Below the pieces are notes generated by a model that saw nothing but the letters and a program-made list of their open reading frames with translations, had not been told where the DNA came from and ran no database searches. 64,000 nt of DNA from Paenibacillus dauci (lineage in GTDB: Bacteria > Bacillota > Bacilli > Paenibacillales > Paenibacillaceae). Each line of letters opens with the position of its first letter. Position 1 is the stretch's first letter. Both the position numbers and the translations under genes were made by a program. Positions 46,118 to 54,567 of this stretch are shown here, one piece after another. The stretch lies in the NCBI RefSeq assembly GCF_000971985.1, contig NZ_LAQQ01000002.1, positions 124,001-188,000 on the forward strand. The letters run 5' to 3'.

Positions 46118-46169
46118 GTAACCCTTTTGCTTCGACATTATTCATGTCACGGCAAAAGGGTTACTTTTG
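46118..46169 (+). terminator. Orphan terminator
   Basis: GTAACCCTTTTGC and GCAAAAGGGTTAC form a perfect 13-base stem followed by TTTTG. No plus-strand gene lies upstream for 500 bases, so it may end a small RNA. Confidence 0.6.
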
Positions 46170-46225
46170 TCGAATCTTATTCATTATTTTCAATACCGCT
46201 GTCTAAATAGAATCTCCATTCTCAA

Positions 46226-46275
46226 CCGGAGGCCGTGGCAGAATCCCATTTTGCAGCGGTCTGCCAGCGGAGGCC
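46226..46275. repeat. Diverged relative of the 12555 palindromic element
   Basis: The sequence from CCGGAGG through GGCAGAATC to AGCGG matches the complement of 12548-12581 at about 25 of 34 positions. TGGCAGA and TCTGCCA form inverted arms inside it. The similarity was aligned by eye. Confidence 0.35.
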
Positions 46276-46552
46276 TATCCCTATTACTAAATCCTCCCAT
46301 TACATCAGACAAACAACCAGCAAATCAACCCACCTGAGCAGGCGACCAAATTGAAGTACAAGCCCAATTTGAGAAAAATGTAAAAATGTTAACGCCATGT
46401 AAAACATTTAAGATTCACTAAAGGTTGACCTTCTAATATACAAATATAAGCAAGAGACGTCACACCAACCAACGACAAAACGTCCCACACTATACAGCTT
46501 ACCCGCATGGCAGCACACGCCATACGTACCTTAAGAAAAAGGAATGATCCCC

Positions 46553-47362
46553 ATGGCTATTGAGGTTTTTAACCGCTACGAGAGCAAGTATCTGATGAAC
46601 ACTGCCAAGTTCAATGCATTCTACAGTGATCTACTGGAATACATGGAGCTGGATGCCTACAACAAGCAGCATGACTTTTACTCGATCAGCAACATCTACT
46701 ACGACACGCCGCATGATTCGCTGATCCGGGCAAGTCTGGCGAAGCCCAAATACAAAGAAAAACTGCGCCTTCGGGCATATGGCGTACCAGAGGCCAATGC
46801 CAAAGTCTACATGGAGATCAAGAAGAAATTTACCGGTCTCGTCAACAAACGCCGCACTGCCCTCAAGCTGGATGAAGCCTACGAATTCGTACGCACCGGT
46901 CAGGCGCCGGAATATCAGGAGTACATGAACAAGCAGGTACTGAATGAAATCACCTACTTTCTCCGCCTGTATGATCTTGCTCCAAAGCTGTATCTGTCCT
47001 ACGACCGTAAAGCATTATTCAGCAAGGAAAGCCGCGATCTGCGAATCACCTTTGATACCAATATCCGCTGCCGCCGCTACGATCTGAAGCTGGAGCAAGG
47101 CGATTACGGCGAACAGCTGCTAGAGCCGGATCAGTGGCTGATGGAGGTCAAGGCGGAGAACACTGTACCGCTATGGCTGTCCAGGCTGCTGTCCAAGCAT
47201 GGACTGTATCGGACGAGCTTTTCCAAATACGGCAATGAGTACAAGAAAATGTTGAAAAATCAGGCTGTTCCTACGATTCAGCCGCAGTTGCCGGCGATTG
47301 AGATTCCTGCTGCAGCCATTATCCAGATTCCGAACGAGAAGGAGACTATCCGCTATGCTTGA
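46553..47362 (+). CDS. VTC-domain polyphosphate polymerase
   Basis: The protein has 269 residues from the ATG at 46553, nine bases after AAGGA; the ATG at 46544 is too close. It is soluble. VTC/CYTH tunnel signatures are present: IEVFNRYESKYLMNTAKFN at the N-terminus, SISNIYYDTPHDSLIRASLA, KEKLRLRAYG, VYMEIKKKFTGLVNKRRTAL, PKLYLSYDRKALF and LMEVKAENTVPLWLSRLLSKHGLYRTSFSKY-type end (seen as SKHGLYRTSFSKYGNEYKKM). In yeast Vtc4 this domain makes polyphosphate from ATP. Bacterial VTC proteins occur beside DUF4956 membrane proteins, as here: the next start lies inside this gene. Confidence 0.92.
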   Translation: MAIEVFNRYESKYLMNTAKFNAFYSDLLEYMELDAYNKQHDFYSISNIYYDTPHDSLIRASLAKPKYKEKLRLRAYGVPEANAKVYMEIKKKFTGLVNKRRTALKLDEAYEFVRTGQAPEYQEYMNKQVLNEITYFLRLYDLAPKLYLSYDRKALFSKESRDLRITFDTNIRCRRYDLKLEQGDYGEQLLEPDQWLMEVKAENTVPLWLSRLLSKHGLYRTSFSKYGNEYKKMLKNQAVPTIQPQLPAIEIPAAAIIQIPNEKETIRYA

Positions 47363-48047
47363 GATGTTATTTAACAGTACAGTAAGCGCGAGTACAACCG
47401 AACTTACCCTGAGCGGCGCGCTGTTGACCATACTGGTATCCATTATTCTGGGTGGTATTATCAGCCTGACTTATATGAAAACGAACCAGAACGGCTTTTC
47501 CCAGAGTTTCACCCTGACGATGGTACTGCTGCCAGTGATTGTGTCTATCATTATTCTGCTGATCGGCAGCAATATCGCCCGCGCATTCAGTCTTGCCGGC
47601 GCGTTCTCGATTATTCGATTCCGCAGTGCACCCGGCGATCCGAAAGACATCGCCTACGTTCTGTTCACCATGGCAGCCGGTCTGGCTGTCGGTACCGGAT
47701 ACTTTGGTTATGCCGTCCTGTTCACCCTGATTCTCTGTCTGCTGATGTTCCTGCTGAACCGCTTTAACTTTGGTACACGCAAAACGATGCAGCGCACCCT
47801 GAAAGTCACCATCCCCGAAAATCTGGGCTACGAAGAAGCCTTTAACGAAGTATTCCACAAGTTCAACGTACAGCATGAACTGAAAAAAATCAGAACAACC
47901 GAGCTGGGCAGCCTGTATGAATTGATCTACCTCGTTACCATGAAGCAGGAAACCAACCAAAAAGAATTTTTGGACGAAATCCGATGCCGAAACGGCAATC
48001 TGGATCTGTCATTGACGATGAGCCCCACTCCAGCTAACGAGTATTAA
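47355..48047 (+). CDS. DUF4956 membrane protein
   Basis: The protein has 230 residues from the ATG at 47355, which overlaps the VTC stop by 8 bases and follows GAGAAGGAG. Four membrane segments lie in the first 135 residues (ELTLSGALLTILVSIILGGI; LTMVLLPVIVSIIILLIGSN; the two in VLFTMAAGLAVGTGYFGYAV and following). The DUF4956 hallmark AFSLAGAFSIIRFRSAPGDP is present. A cytoplasmic alpha/beta C-domain follows. It ends in the tail CRNGNLDLSLTMSPTPANEY. It probably guides or exports the VTC product. The tail is repeated in a small frame at 48050-48139. Confidence 0.92.
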   Translation: MLEMLFNSTVSASTTELTLSGALLTILVSIILGGIISLTYMKTNQNGFSQSFTLTMVLLPVIVSIIILLIGSNIARAFSLAGAFSIIRFRSAPGDPKDIAYVLFTMAAGLAVGTGYFGYAVLFTLILCLLMFLLNRFNFGTRKTMQRTLKVTIPENLGYEEAFNEVFHKFNVQHELKKIRTTELGSLYELIYLVTMKQETNQKEFLDEIRCRNGNLDLSLTMSPTPANEY

Positions 48048-48049
48048 GT

Positions 48050-48139
48050 ATGCGAGAAAGAAAATGTAGGACTGAATGCCGAAACGGCAATCTGGATCTG
48101 TCACTGACAATGAGTCCAACTCCAGCTAACGAGTATTAA
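48050..48139 (+). CDS. 29-codon ORF repeating the DUF4956 C-terminal tail
   Basis: ATG at 48050 lies 3 bases after the DUF4956 stop and is open to TAA at 48137-48139. It reads MRERKCRTE followed by the same last 20 residues as the DUF4956 protein. Over 64 bases (48076-48139 against 47984-48047) there are 4 differences, all synonymous. No good ribosome site is seen; translation could come by re-initiation. It may instead be a remnant of a second DUF4956 allele. Confidence 0.35.
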   Translation: MRERKCRTECRNGNLDLSLTMSPTPANEY

Positions 48140-48178
48140 TTCACCAATACAGTCAATTATGGAAGGGAAATATCCATT

Positions 48179-50452
48179 ATGAGAAAAGTAAACCAAAAAC
48201 AAACCCACCCCACGTCCAGTCTATTTAGCAAACCAGCCTCCAAAAACCTTGTTAAAAAAGCAACAACGACTCTAAGCGCGCTGCTGCTGTCGGCTTCCCT
48301 GCTGGCAGCATGCAGTACATCCGCCGGCACGGTGGCGACCAGTACCTCTGCAGCAGCTACTACAACGATCTCGACGTCGGCCGTGACGACACCGGTCAAA
48401 TTGACCAGCGCCGATCTGGTGACGTACAAAGATGCTGACCGCAGCGTGGATTGGAGCACAGATAGCTCGACCCAGATCAAGCTGAGCGGCAGCAGTGCAT
48501 CCATTACCGGTTCGGGAGCCAAAGCTTCCGGCAGTACGGTAACGATCTCGGCAGCAGGCACATACGTCATCAGCGGCAAGCTGACTGATGGACAGATCGT
48601 AGTGAATAGCACGGGGGATGGCGACGTCCATATCGTCCTGAACGGTGTAAATATTACGAACAACGATAGCGCGCCGATCCATATCCAGGAAGCGGACAAC
48701 GTGATTATGACCCTGGAGAAAGGTACGGAGAATACGATCACCGATGGAGCCAATTATGTATTCGCGGACAGCACGACCGATGAACCGAGCGCTGCCCTGT
48801 TCAGCAAAGCAGACCTGACGATCAACGGTACCGGCACACTGAATGTGAACGCCAACTACAAGGATGGCATTACCAGCAAGGACGATCTGAAGATTATCTC
48901 CGGTACATTTAATATACAAGCCAAGGATGATGGAATTGTCGGCAAGGATATGGTTGCGATCGAACAGGGTACCTTTACAGTAATTGCGGGTGGAGATGGT
49001 ATCAAAGCTACCAATGATGAAGATACCGAAAAAGGATTCGTGGCGATTACCGAGGGTACCTTTACGATCAAGGCTGAAAATGACGGGATTCAGGCAGAGA
49101 CCAAGCTAGTCACCGACGGCGGAAGCTACAATATTACGACCGGTGGCGGCAGTGCCAATGCAGAAGCACATACCGAGTCCATGCCTCCAGGCGGTTTTGG
49201 TGGCGGTGGCGGTACGCCTCCACAGATGAATGGTCAGCAGGGAAGTGCTCCAACCAGTACTAACAGCACAACGTCCGCTGTATCTACCAGCAAAACATCT
49301 GCATCTACAGTAGCTACATCCTCCAGCACAACAGGTAATGCGACTGCAGCGACACCTGTAAAAGCAGCAACTGCTGCTTCAACTACAGCAGCGAAGGCAA
49401 CAGATACGACTACAGAAGCAACATCCGAGAGCGCCAAAGCATTAAAATCCGGCGGAGATCTCGTAATCAATGGGGGTACATTTAATATCAATGCCAAAGA
49501 CGACAGTGTACACAGTGGTGCCAGTGTAACCATCACCGGCGGTACACTGAATCTGGCGACCGGCGACGATGGCATTCACGGCGAGACCCATCTGAATATC
49601 ACTGGCGGCAAAATTAATATTACCCAGAGCTACGAGGGGCTGGAAGCTGCTGTAATCAACGTAGCGGGCGGCGATACCCATGTGATAGCCAGCGATGATG
49701 GTGTCAATGCTTCCGAAGGCGAGACGACAACTACAGCAGCAACCCAAGCAGCAGATACTACGACCACTACAGAGACAGCACCGCCAGCGGATAAACCAAC
49801 TGGCTTTGGTGGTGGAGGTCCGGAGTCCGCAGGCAATGCACTGCTGAATATTAGCGACGGTACATTGTATGTCGAAGCAGGCGGTGATGGTCTGGATGCC
49901 AATGGTTCGATCACCATGTCCGGCGGTACCGTGATTGTGAATGGTCCAACCGATAATGGAAATGGTACACTCGATTATGATGGTACATTTGAAATGACCG
50001 GCGGTTATCTGGTTGCATCTGGCAGCTCCGGTATGGCGCAGACTCCATCGGATGCATCCACCCAGTATTCGGTAGCCATGAGCTATTCGGCAGTTCAAAA
50101 AGCCGGTACACTGGTGCATCTACAGGACAGCAATGGCAATAACATTCTGACCTTCACACCTGACAAAGATTACCAGTACGTTGTTGTCAGCTCTCCGGAT
50201 CTGGCTAAAGGCAGCAGCTATACCCTGTACACTGGCGGTACGTCTACCGGTACAGCAGCTGACGGATTATACAGTGACGGTACGTACAGCGGAGGCACCA
50301 AAGTCGTAGACTTTGATATCTCCAGCAGTGTCACCTGGCTGTCCGAATCCGGCGTATCCACCAGTAACCCGAACGCTGGCGGTTTTGGCGGAGGAGGTGG
50401 CAGACCACAGCGCGATGCTGCCCAGGACACAACAACTACAACAACCAATTAA
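48179..50452 (+). CDS. Cthe_2159-type carbohydrate-binding beta-helix lipoprotein
   Basis: The protein has 757 residues. It has a lipoprotein signal peptide (lipobox LLAAC near residue 45). The Cthe_2159/DUF4353 region follows: TYVISGKLTDGQIVVNSTGD, VHIVLNGVNITNNDSAPIHI, then many right-handed beta-helix turns such as ISGTFNIQAKDDGIVGKDMV and ITEGTFTIKAENDGIQAETK. Low-complexity Ser/Thr/Ala inserts occur at 335-425 and around 520-550, with Gly-rich FGGGG turns. The family founder binds acidic polysaccharide such as polygalacturonate. It sits outside the cell. Family members commonly lie next to VTC and DUF4956 genes, so it may handle polyphosphate or a polyanion at the surface. Confidence 0.9.
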   Translation: MRKVNQKQTHPTSSLFSKPASKNLVKKATTTLSALLLSASLLAACSTSAGTVATSTSAAATTTISTSAVTTPVKLTSADLVTYKDADRSVDWSTDSSTQIKLSGSSASITGSGAKASGSTVTISAAGTYVISGKLTDGQIVVNSTGDGDVHIVLNGVNITNNDSAPIHIQEADNVIMTLEKGTENTITDGANYVFADSTTDEPSAALFSKADLTINGTGTLNVNANYKDGITSKDDLKIISGTFNIQAKDDGIVGKDMVAIEQGTFTVIAGGDGIKATNDEDTEKGFVAITEGTFTIKAENDGIQAETKLVTDGGSYNITTGGGSANAEAHTESMPPGGFGGGGGTPPQMNGQQGSAPTSTNSTTSAVSTSKTSASTVATSSSTTGNATAATPVKAATAASTTAAKATDTTTEATSESAKALKSGGDLVINGGTFNINAKDDSVHSGASVTITGGTLNLATGDDGIHGETHLNITGGKINITQSYEGLEAAVINVAGGDTHVIASDDGVNASEGETTTTAATQAADTTTTTETAPPADKPTGFGGGGPESAGNALLNISDGTLYVEAGGDGLDANGSITMSGGTVIVNGPTDNGNGTLDYDGTFEMTGGYLVASGSSGMAQTPSDASTQYSVAMSYSAVQKAGTLVHLQDSNGNNILTFTPDKDYQYVVVSSPDLAKGSSYTLYTGGTSTGTAADGLYSDGTYSGGTKVVDFDISSSVTWLSESGVSTSNPNAGGFGGGGGRPQRDAAQDTTTTTTN

Positions 50453-50455
50453 GCA

Positions 50456-50494
50456 AAAAGCACGGATGGGGTACGACAAACCCTCCGTGCTTTT
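50456..50494 (+). terminator. Terminator of the VTC operon
   Basis: AAAAAGCACGGA and TCCGTGCTTTTA pair, with GGGT/ACCC inside the stem and a T-rich tail. Confidence 0.85.
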
Positions 50495-50520
50495 ATTCGG
50501 ATATTTATCTGTTCGACAGA

Positions 50521-51471
50521 TCATTGCACCTTTGCCAGTTCTTTTTGATCTACAGGAAATCGTTCTTTGGTTTGTGCAGGGTCGGTATGGCTTAGTTCGG
50601 TGTCATTACCTTCGGTATCGATCAAGCCATAACGTAGATCGGATACGGATGCGCTATATTGATAGTAGGCGACGGTAGTAGTAATGGATGGTCTTTTGCC
50701 TATTTCTTTCGTGATTTGCGATGGAACAAATGGTAATCCTTTGCTGCCAGCAGATGATTCGCCGCTATAGTTGGCTGACCATATTTCTGTGGCTTTATTA
50801 TTTTTCACTTCATAATAGCTGATGCGATCAGGCATGGCTTCGAAAAATACATTGGCTTGTCCTATCGGGAAATAGTGGGTTACCGTCTGCATCCCTACTG
50901 TAGGCAGTTCTGTTGGCAATTCGGTTCTGGGTAGATCATATATCACTTTCGCTCTTTGTTTGGACAGGATCTGAAGGGCCGAATCAGCAGAAGTCTCCGC
51001 AGGATCAACCGGTGACGAGCTGGCTTCACCAATATATACGATCCGATTCACTGCATCCCAGGTTACCTTCTCACCGATAGATTCGCCAACAAAGCGGAGC
51101 GGAACCATAACGATACCGTCTTTTAAAGTGACAGGCTGTGCCAACTCGATCCGGGCTCCATTTTGCATAGCATAATTCTGATGAAGTTGAAGTGTGATCT
51201 TTTGACCTGGAGCCGTGATGCTTACTGTTTTACTGGTATTATTCCACGATATATACGTATGGTTGCTTCCCAGTTTGCTTACAACATTGATCGGCACCAT
51301 CGTAACGCCATTCAGAATATATGGAGCTACGTCCGATGGAATCGTGCCGTGTTCTCCCTGGATCTGGATAGTTGTCTCGGCGGCGTAGGTTGGATGATCC
51401 CATGGAGATGTTATCAGGGTGCCAGCTATCATGGCTCCCAGAACTACGGTCGAAATATATTTGTTCTGCAT
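50521..51471 (-). CDS. Secreted protein with copper-amine-oxidase N-terminal-like domain
   Basis: The protein has 316 residues. It has a signal peptide (1-30, ending PTYAAE). A Cu_amine_oxidN1-like beta domain follows (about 32-150: VAPYILNGVTMVPINVVSKL, ARIELAQPVTLKDGIVMVPL and RFVGESIGEKVTWDAVNRIV). A C-terminal region without recognisable domain follows. Despite the name, this domain is not an enzyme but a repeated wall-associated module common in Paenibacillus. No catalytic amine-oxidase domain is present. AAGGAGC precedes the ATG. Confidence 0.85.
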   Translation of the reverse strand: MQNKYISTVVLGAMIAGTLITSPWDHPTYAAETTIQIQGEHGTIPSDVAPYILNGVTMVPINVVSKLGSNHTYISWNNTSKTVSITAPGQKITLQLHQNYAMQNGARIELAQPVTLKDGIVMVPLRFVGESIGEKVTWDAVNRIVYIGEASSSPVDPAETSADSALQILSKQRAKVIYDLPRTELPTELPTVGMQTVTHYFPIGQANVFFEAMPDRISYYEVKNNKATEIWSANYSGESSAGSKGLPFVPSQITKEIGKRPSITTTVAYYQYSASVSDLRYGLIDTEGNDTELSHTDPAQTKERFPVDQKELAKVQ

Positions 51472-51617
51472 GATTTGGATGCTCCTTGGTCTGGATTAGT
51501 TATTCAAAAGATAAGTATTTTCAAAAGGTATCGTTGGGAATGCTTTTGGTTGTTGCGACAGTAGTGCTACGATGTTTCTCATAAGATTTTTCCAGCTTGT
51601 TATTGGGATGAACCGGC

Positions 51618-52151
51618 TTAATCAATCGATACAATTTGCCAATCGCCTTGTTGATCTTTTTCAAAATAAAACGTATAACTTGACTCATTCACTTCTTGAT
51701 CTCCGGGAAGCTGCATCTCACCGGCAGCAGGGACGAGAATACGTCCTCTTTCTTCATATGCAGTATCAAGATGGGTAAACTTCATGGTGTTATTTAGCAA
51801 ATAATCATGTGCGGTTCCCAGGTCCTGCCCGATCGCCTCATGAAATTGGTCAACATCTTTGGCTACGATCGCATCAATTGCTGCTTTCAACTTGGCCTTC
51901 ATGGCCTTGTCGATCAGAGGATCTTTAATTTGACTCCAATCCATCTCATCTGTACTTGGAGCTGTTGCTGCCGTTTGTTCTGCAGCAGTAGCATCTTGTT
52001 TAGAAGAGGCTGGAGTATTAGCAGGAGCAGGCGTAGGCGTAGCTGGTACTGCGGTTTCTTGATTACAAGCAGATAATAAGCTGGCAGTCAGTGTGAAAGC
52101 CGCAAGGGTAAGTGTTATTTTGTGTATGATGAACACATCCTTTCTAAGCAT
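51618..52151 (-). CDS. Lipoprotein of unknown function
   Basis: The protein has up to 177 residues. It has a lipoprotein signal (KITLTLAAFTLTASLLSAC), a Pro/Thr/Ala linker and a C-terminal domain of about 110 residues. That domain ends in VNESSYTFYFEKDQQGDWQI, a strand pattern seen in NTF2-like or DUF4878-like lipoproteins. The start is uncertain: no ribosome site precedes the first ATG (52149-52151), while AGAAAGGA inside the frame points to a start slightly downstream where no standard codon is well placed. Confidence 0.7.
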   Translation of the reverse strand: MLRKDVFIIHKITLTLAAFTLTASLLSACNQETAVPATPTPAPANTPASSKQDATAAEQTAATAPSTDEMDWSQIKDPLIDKAMKAKLKAAIDAIVAKDVDQFHEAIGQDLGTAHDYLLNNTMKFTHLDTAYEERGRILVPAAGEMQLPGDQEVNESSYTFYFEKDQQGDWQIVSID

Positions 52152-52221
52152 ATTGACGTATATTCTAGTAAAAAGTATGCATTTTATCTAATTATTAACA
52201 TCGCATATCTGCTGCTCCCCA

Positions 52222-52263
52222 AAAAAAGCGAAGTCATCCATTATACAGATGACTTCGCTTTTA
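52222..52263. terminator. Bidirectional terminator
   Basis: AAAAGCGAAGTCATC and GATGACTTCGCTTTT form a perfect 15-base stem with runs of A and T on either side. Confidence 0.9.
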
Positions 52264-52369
52264 ACATTTCTGGTGGATAGAACGATACGATACATAGGAA
52301 GCGCATCGTTGTTATACCGCTCGGTTTTGATGGTGTAATCAAACAGTTGGGATGGGGGTTATCCGGTGT

Positions 52370-54025
52370 TTAGTTTTTCCCTACCAGCGTCATCAGGGAA
52401 CGTGCCGGAATGGTAATGTCTTTTTTCACCGAGACAGTGGACTGCTTTTTCAGATCGGCATGGTCGGAGGTGAGATACGGCTTGAACTGCTTCACGTCCT
52501 TGCCGCCTGGCAGGTTGGTGACATCCAGATGGATCGTTTTGGCTTCATCGCTGCTGTTGACGAAGACGACGGACAGCTGTTTGTCTCCAGTATGATAATA
52601 TGCCGATCCCATCAGGCCGTTCGGATCATTGGCACCCTGCAGGTCGATTCGCTGTGCACCCGGGCGGACAAATTTGCTGTAATTGCCGAGTGCCCACAGC
52701 GTTTTGGATTCGATAATGGACTGGGTGTCACCCGGATTTTTGTAATCGGTATAGACGAGGCCGTCCTTGTAATCTTCCTTGGATACGGCAAGCCACCACT
52801 GCCATGCAGAAGCCTGGGTTGTTACCATATCGTAGTGAATGACTTTGGCTACATCCAGCGCAGTATCCATTGTCAGATCGCGTCCCGGGCCACGGTCGCC
52901 GAGGATGCAATATTCGGACATCCAGAATTTGGCGTCCTGCACATACCGGTTGAGATTTTCCCGTACCAGCTCGCGCAGGCGAACCAGGCGGTCGTCTCCC
53001 GGCTTGGCTTCGTCAGACCAGTAGGAGTGGGCACTCATCTTGTTGCCGATGATGCCGGCAATTTGCGGATCGCCGAGCATTTCTTTGATATATTCACTGT
53101 ATTTGCCTTCAAAGGCACCGCCGGCGTTGCCGCTCGTATACGTACTGCCTGCTTTGCCGGTATATGTAGCGTACATGTCGTTATCCAGCAGGGACAGGTA
53201 TTCAACCGCTTCGATTGCGTCCACTTCAGTATCGATACCGCGCTTGTGCAGTTCTTTGTCGAGGGCAATCAGTACTTTTTTGATATCTTCGATATTGTAG
53301 CGGTTACCTTCCTGTCCGGCACGGTTCCAGTCCCAGGTTGGTTCGTTAATCGGACTGATATAGTCAAAGCCCAGCTTTTGCTTGTGGAAATGTTCCATTA
53401 CATCCGCGAGGAAGACGGCATAATCATCAATATAGTCTTCTTTGAGGTTGGTGCTGCCTACCGATGGGTCCGGCTGACCGTGTCCATTTTTGGTCATCCA
53501 TACCGGCGGACTGTTGACAAAAGCGACGGTTTCTTCCACGCCACGTTTTTTGGCTGCTTGCAGGAACCACTGCTGCCCGGCTTGCTTGGACCAGTCATAG
53601 GGCTTGTCTTCGCCGGACTTGAAGCTCTCTGCCCGTCGCCATGGATCGCTGATAATATCCTGATCGGTGTCTACGCTGCCTGCACCAATATTAAAGCGCC
53701 AGATCGACAGGCCGATCCCTTTATCCTGGGAGAAGAGCAGGTCAGCGACTTTGTTTTTGTTCTTTTCCGACCATTCGGAGCCGATATGATCAATACTCCA
53801 CGCACCGGATGCACCGAATCCATCGATTTCCTGATACCGTTGCTGCCCATTGATAGTAATCTGTTGTACACCGGTCTGTGCAGGCTTTTGGGCGATGGTA
53901 GATTCGGTAGTGTCACTTCCGGCTGCTCCGGCACTGGATGCCATACCGGAGAACAGCATGACAGACAGGGATAATGCGCCAAGCCTTGGTAAAAAGCGTG
54001 CTTTGTTACCGTGAACATTTCTCAT
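52370..54025 (-). CDS. Secreted GH30 glycoside hydrolase
   Basis: The protein has 551 residues from the ATG at 54023-54025, which follows GAAGGAGGAATCG. It has a signal peptide (1-35, ending ASSAGAA). The GH30 barrel follows: QEIDGFGASGAWSIDHIGSE, LSIWRFNIGAGSVDTDQD, the acid/base glutamate in YISPINEPTWDWN and the nucleophile in FWMSEYCILGDRG. The C-terminal beta domain (about 455-551) is the usual GH30 side domain. The SGAW-type N-terminus recalls endo-beta-1,6-galactanases, but xylanase or beta-1,6-glucanase activity is possible. It is secreted and probably attacks plant or fungal wall glycans. A cre-like site lies upstream. Confidence 0.92.
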   Translation of the reverse strand: MRNVHGNKARFLPRLGALSLSVMLFSGMASSAGAAGSDTTESTIAQKPAQTGVQQITINGQQRYQEIDGFGASGAWSIDHIGSEWSEKNKNKVADLLFSQDKGIGLSIWRFNIGAGSVDTDQDIISDPWRRAESFKSGEDKPYDWSKQAGQQWFLQAAKKRGVEETVAFVNSPPVWMTKNGHGQPDPSVGSTNLKEDYIDDYAVFLADVMEHFHKQKLGFDYISPINEPTWDWNRAGQEGNRYNIEDIKKVLIALDKELHKRGIDTEVDAIEAVEYLSLLDNDMYATYTGKAGSTYTSGNAGGAFEGKYSEYIKEMLGDPQIAGIIGNKMSAHSYWSDEAKPGDDRLVRLRELVRENLNRYVQDAKFWMSEYCILGDRGPGRDLTMDTALDVAKVIHYDMVTTQASAWQWWLAVSKEDYKDGLVYTDYKNPGDTQSIIESKTLWALGNYSKFVRPGAQRIDLQGANDPNGLMGSAYYHTGDKQLSVVFVNSSDEAKTIHLDVTNLPGGKDVKQFKPYLTSDHADLKKQSTVSVKKDITIPARSLMTLVGKN

Positions 54026-54105
54026 TACGATTCCTCCTTCGAATAGGTGAATTAGAGTGGCACTATATAACGGCAAATAAAGCGAAGATACCGTTACAAA
54101 TGTAT

Positions 54106-54119
54106 TGTATACGCTTACA
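54106..54119. promoter_or_regulatory. cre-like site before GH30 gene
   Basis: Read on the minus strand, TGTAAGCGTATACA matches TGWAANCGNTNWCA at 13 of 14 positions. It lies 81-94 bases before the GH30 start and would give CcpA-dependent carbon repression. Confidence 0.6.
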
Positions 54120-54567
54120 ATATGTTAAGTATACCCAATTACAGATTTTTTAGGAATCCCATTTTGAAAGCAATCTTCTGAAAACAAGGTAGTGACGGTG
54201 GAGTATACCGGGGTAGTACGTATTATACTTGGAGAAATAAAGGGTGGTAGAGAAACAAAAATATCATATAGCTATCAAAAAATATGAAGAGATAAGTGAT
54301 GCGTTATAGGATAGTTTGATTACTAGCACTCTATCCGCCGCTAACAACAGACCGATGCAACGGAATCCCAAACCGTCGCATCGGCTTTTTATTATTTTAT
54401 CCTTTTAAAGCATTAATTCGGTTGACTGATCCAGTGAACTGTACTATATTCAACAATTAATATTGCCCAAAACACAGCAGGGGAGGCAGCGAAGCTAAGC
54501 CGTACATCAAAGAAACGGGCAGGATACATAGTAATTCCATACAACAGCACAACAGGGAGGGAATGGA
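54120..54567. other. 450-base gap with orphan terminator
   Basis: No protein gene is supported here. A plus-strand terminator at 54352-54390 has no gene upstream of it, and the ribosome site of the permease gene lies at the right end. Confidence 0.5.
54352..54390 (+). terminator. Orphan terminator
   Basis: CCGATGCAACGG and CCGTCGCATCGG pair with one mismatch and are followed by CTTTTT. The nearest upstream gene (GH30) runs the other way. Confidence 0.65.

Larger units (their letters stand above)
45950..46552. other. 600-base gap with orphan terminator
   Basis: The gap between the two-component genes and the VTC operon holds a hairpin terminator with no upstream gene (46118-46169), a TATAAT hexamer (46032-46037), a GC-rich repeat fragment (46226-46275) and an inverted repeat AAATGTT/AACATTT (46384-46409). 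No protein gene is supported. Confidence 0.5.

Noticed and set aside
46425-46450. Promoter of the VTC operon (TTGACC and TATAAG)
   Set aside because: The spacing is only 14 bases, too short for a sigma-A promoter, so I did not list it.
50521-51471. Copper amine oxidase enzyme
   Set aside because: Only the small N-terminal beta module is present; the catalytic domain with its topaquinone site is missing.
52352-53974. Long plus-strand reading frame (540 codons) opposite the GH30 gene
   Set aside because: It is antisense to a gene with clear GH30 catalytic motifs, has no ribosome site, and contains no recognisable domain.
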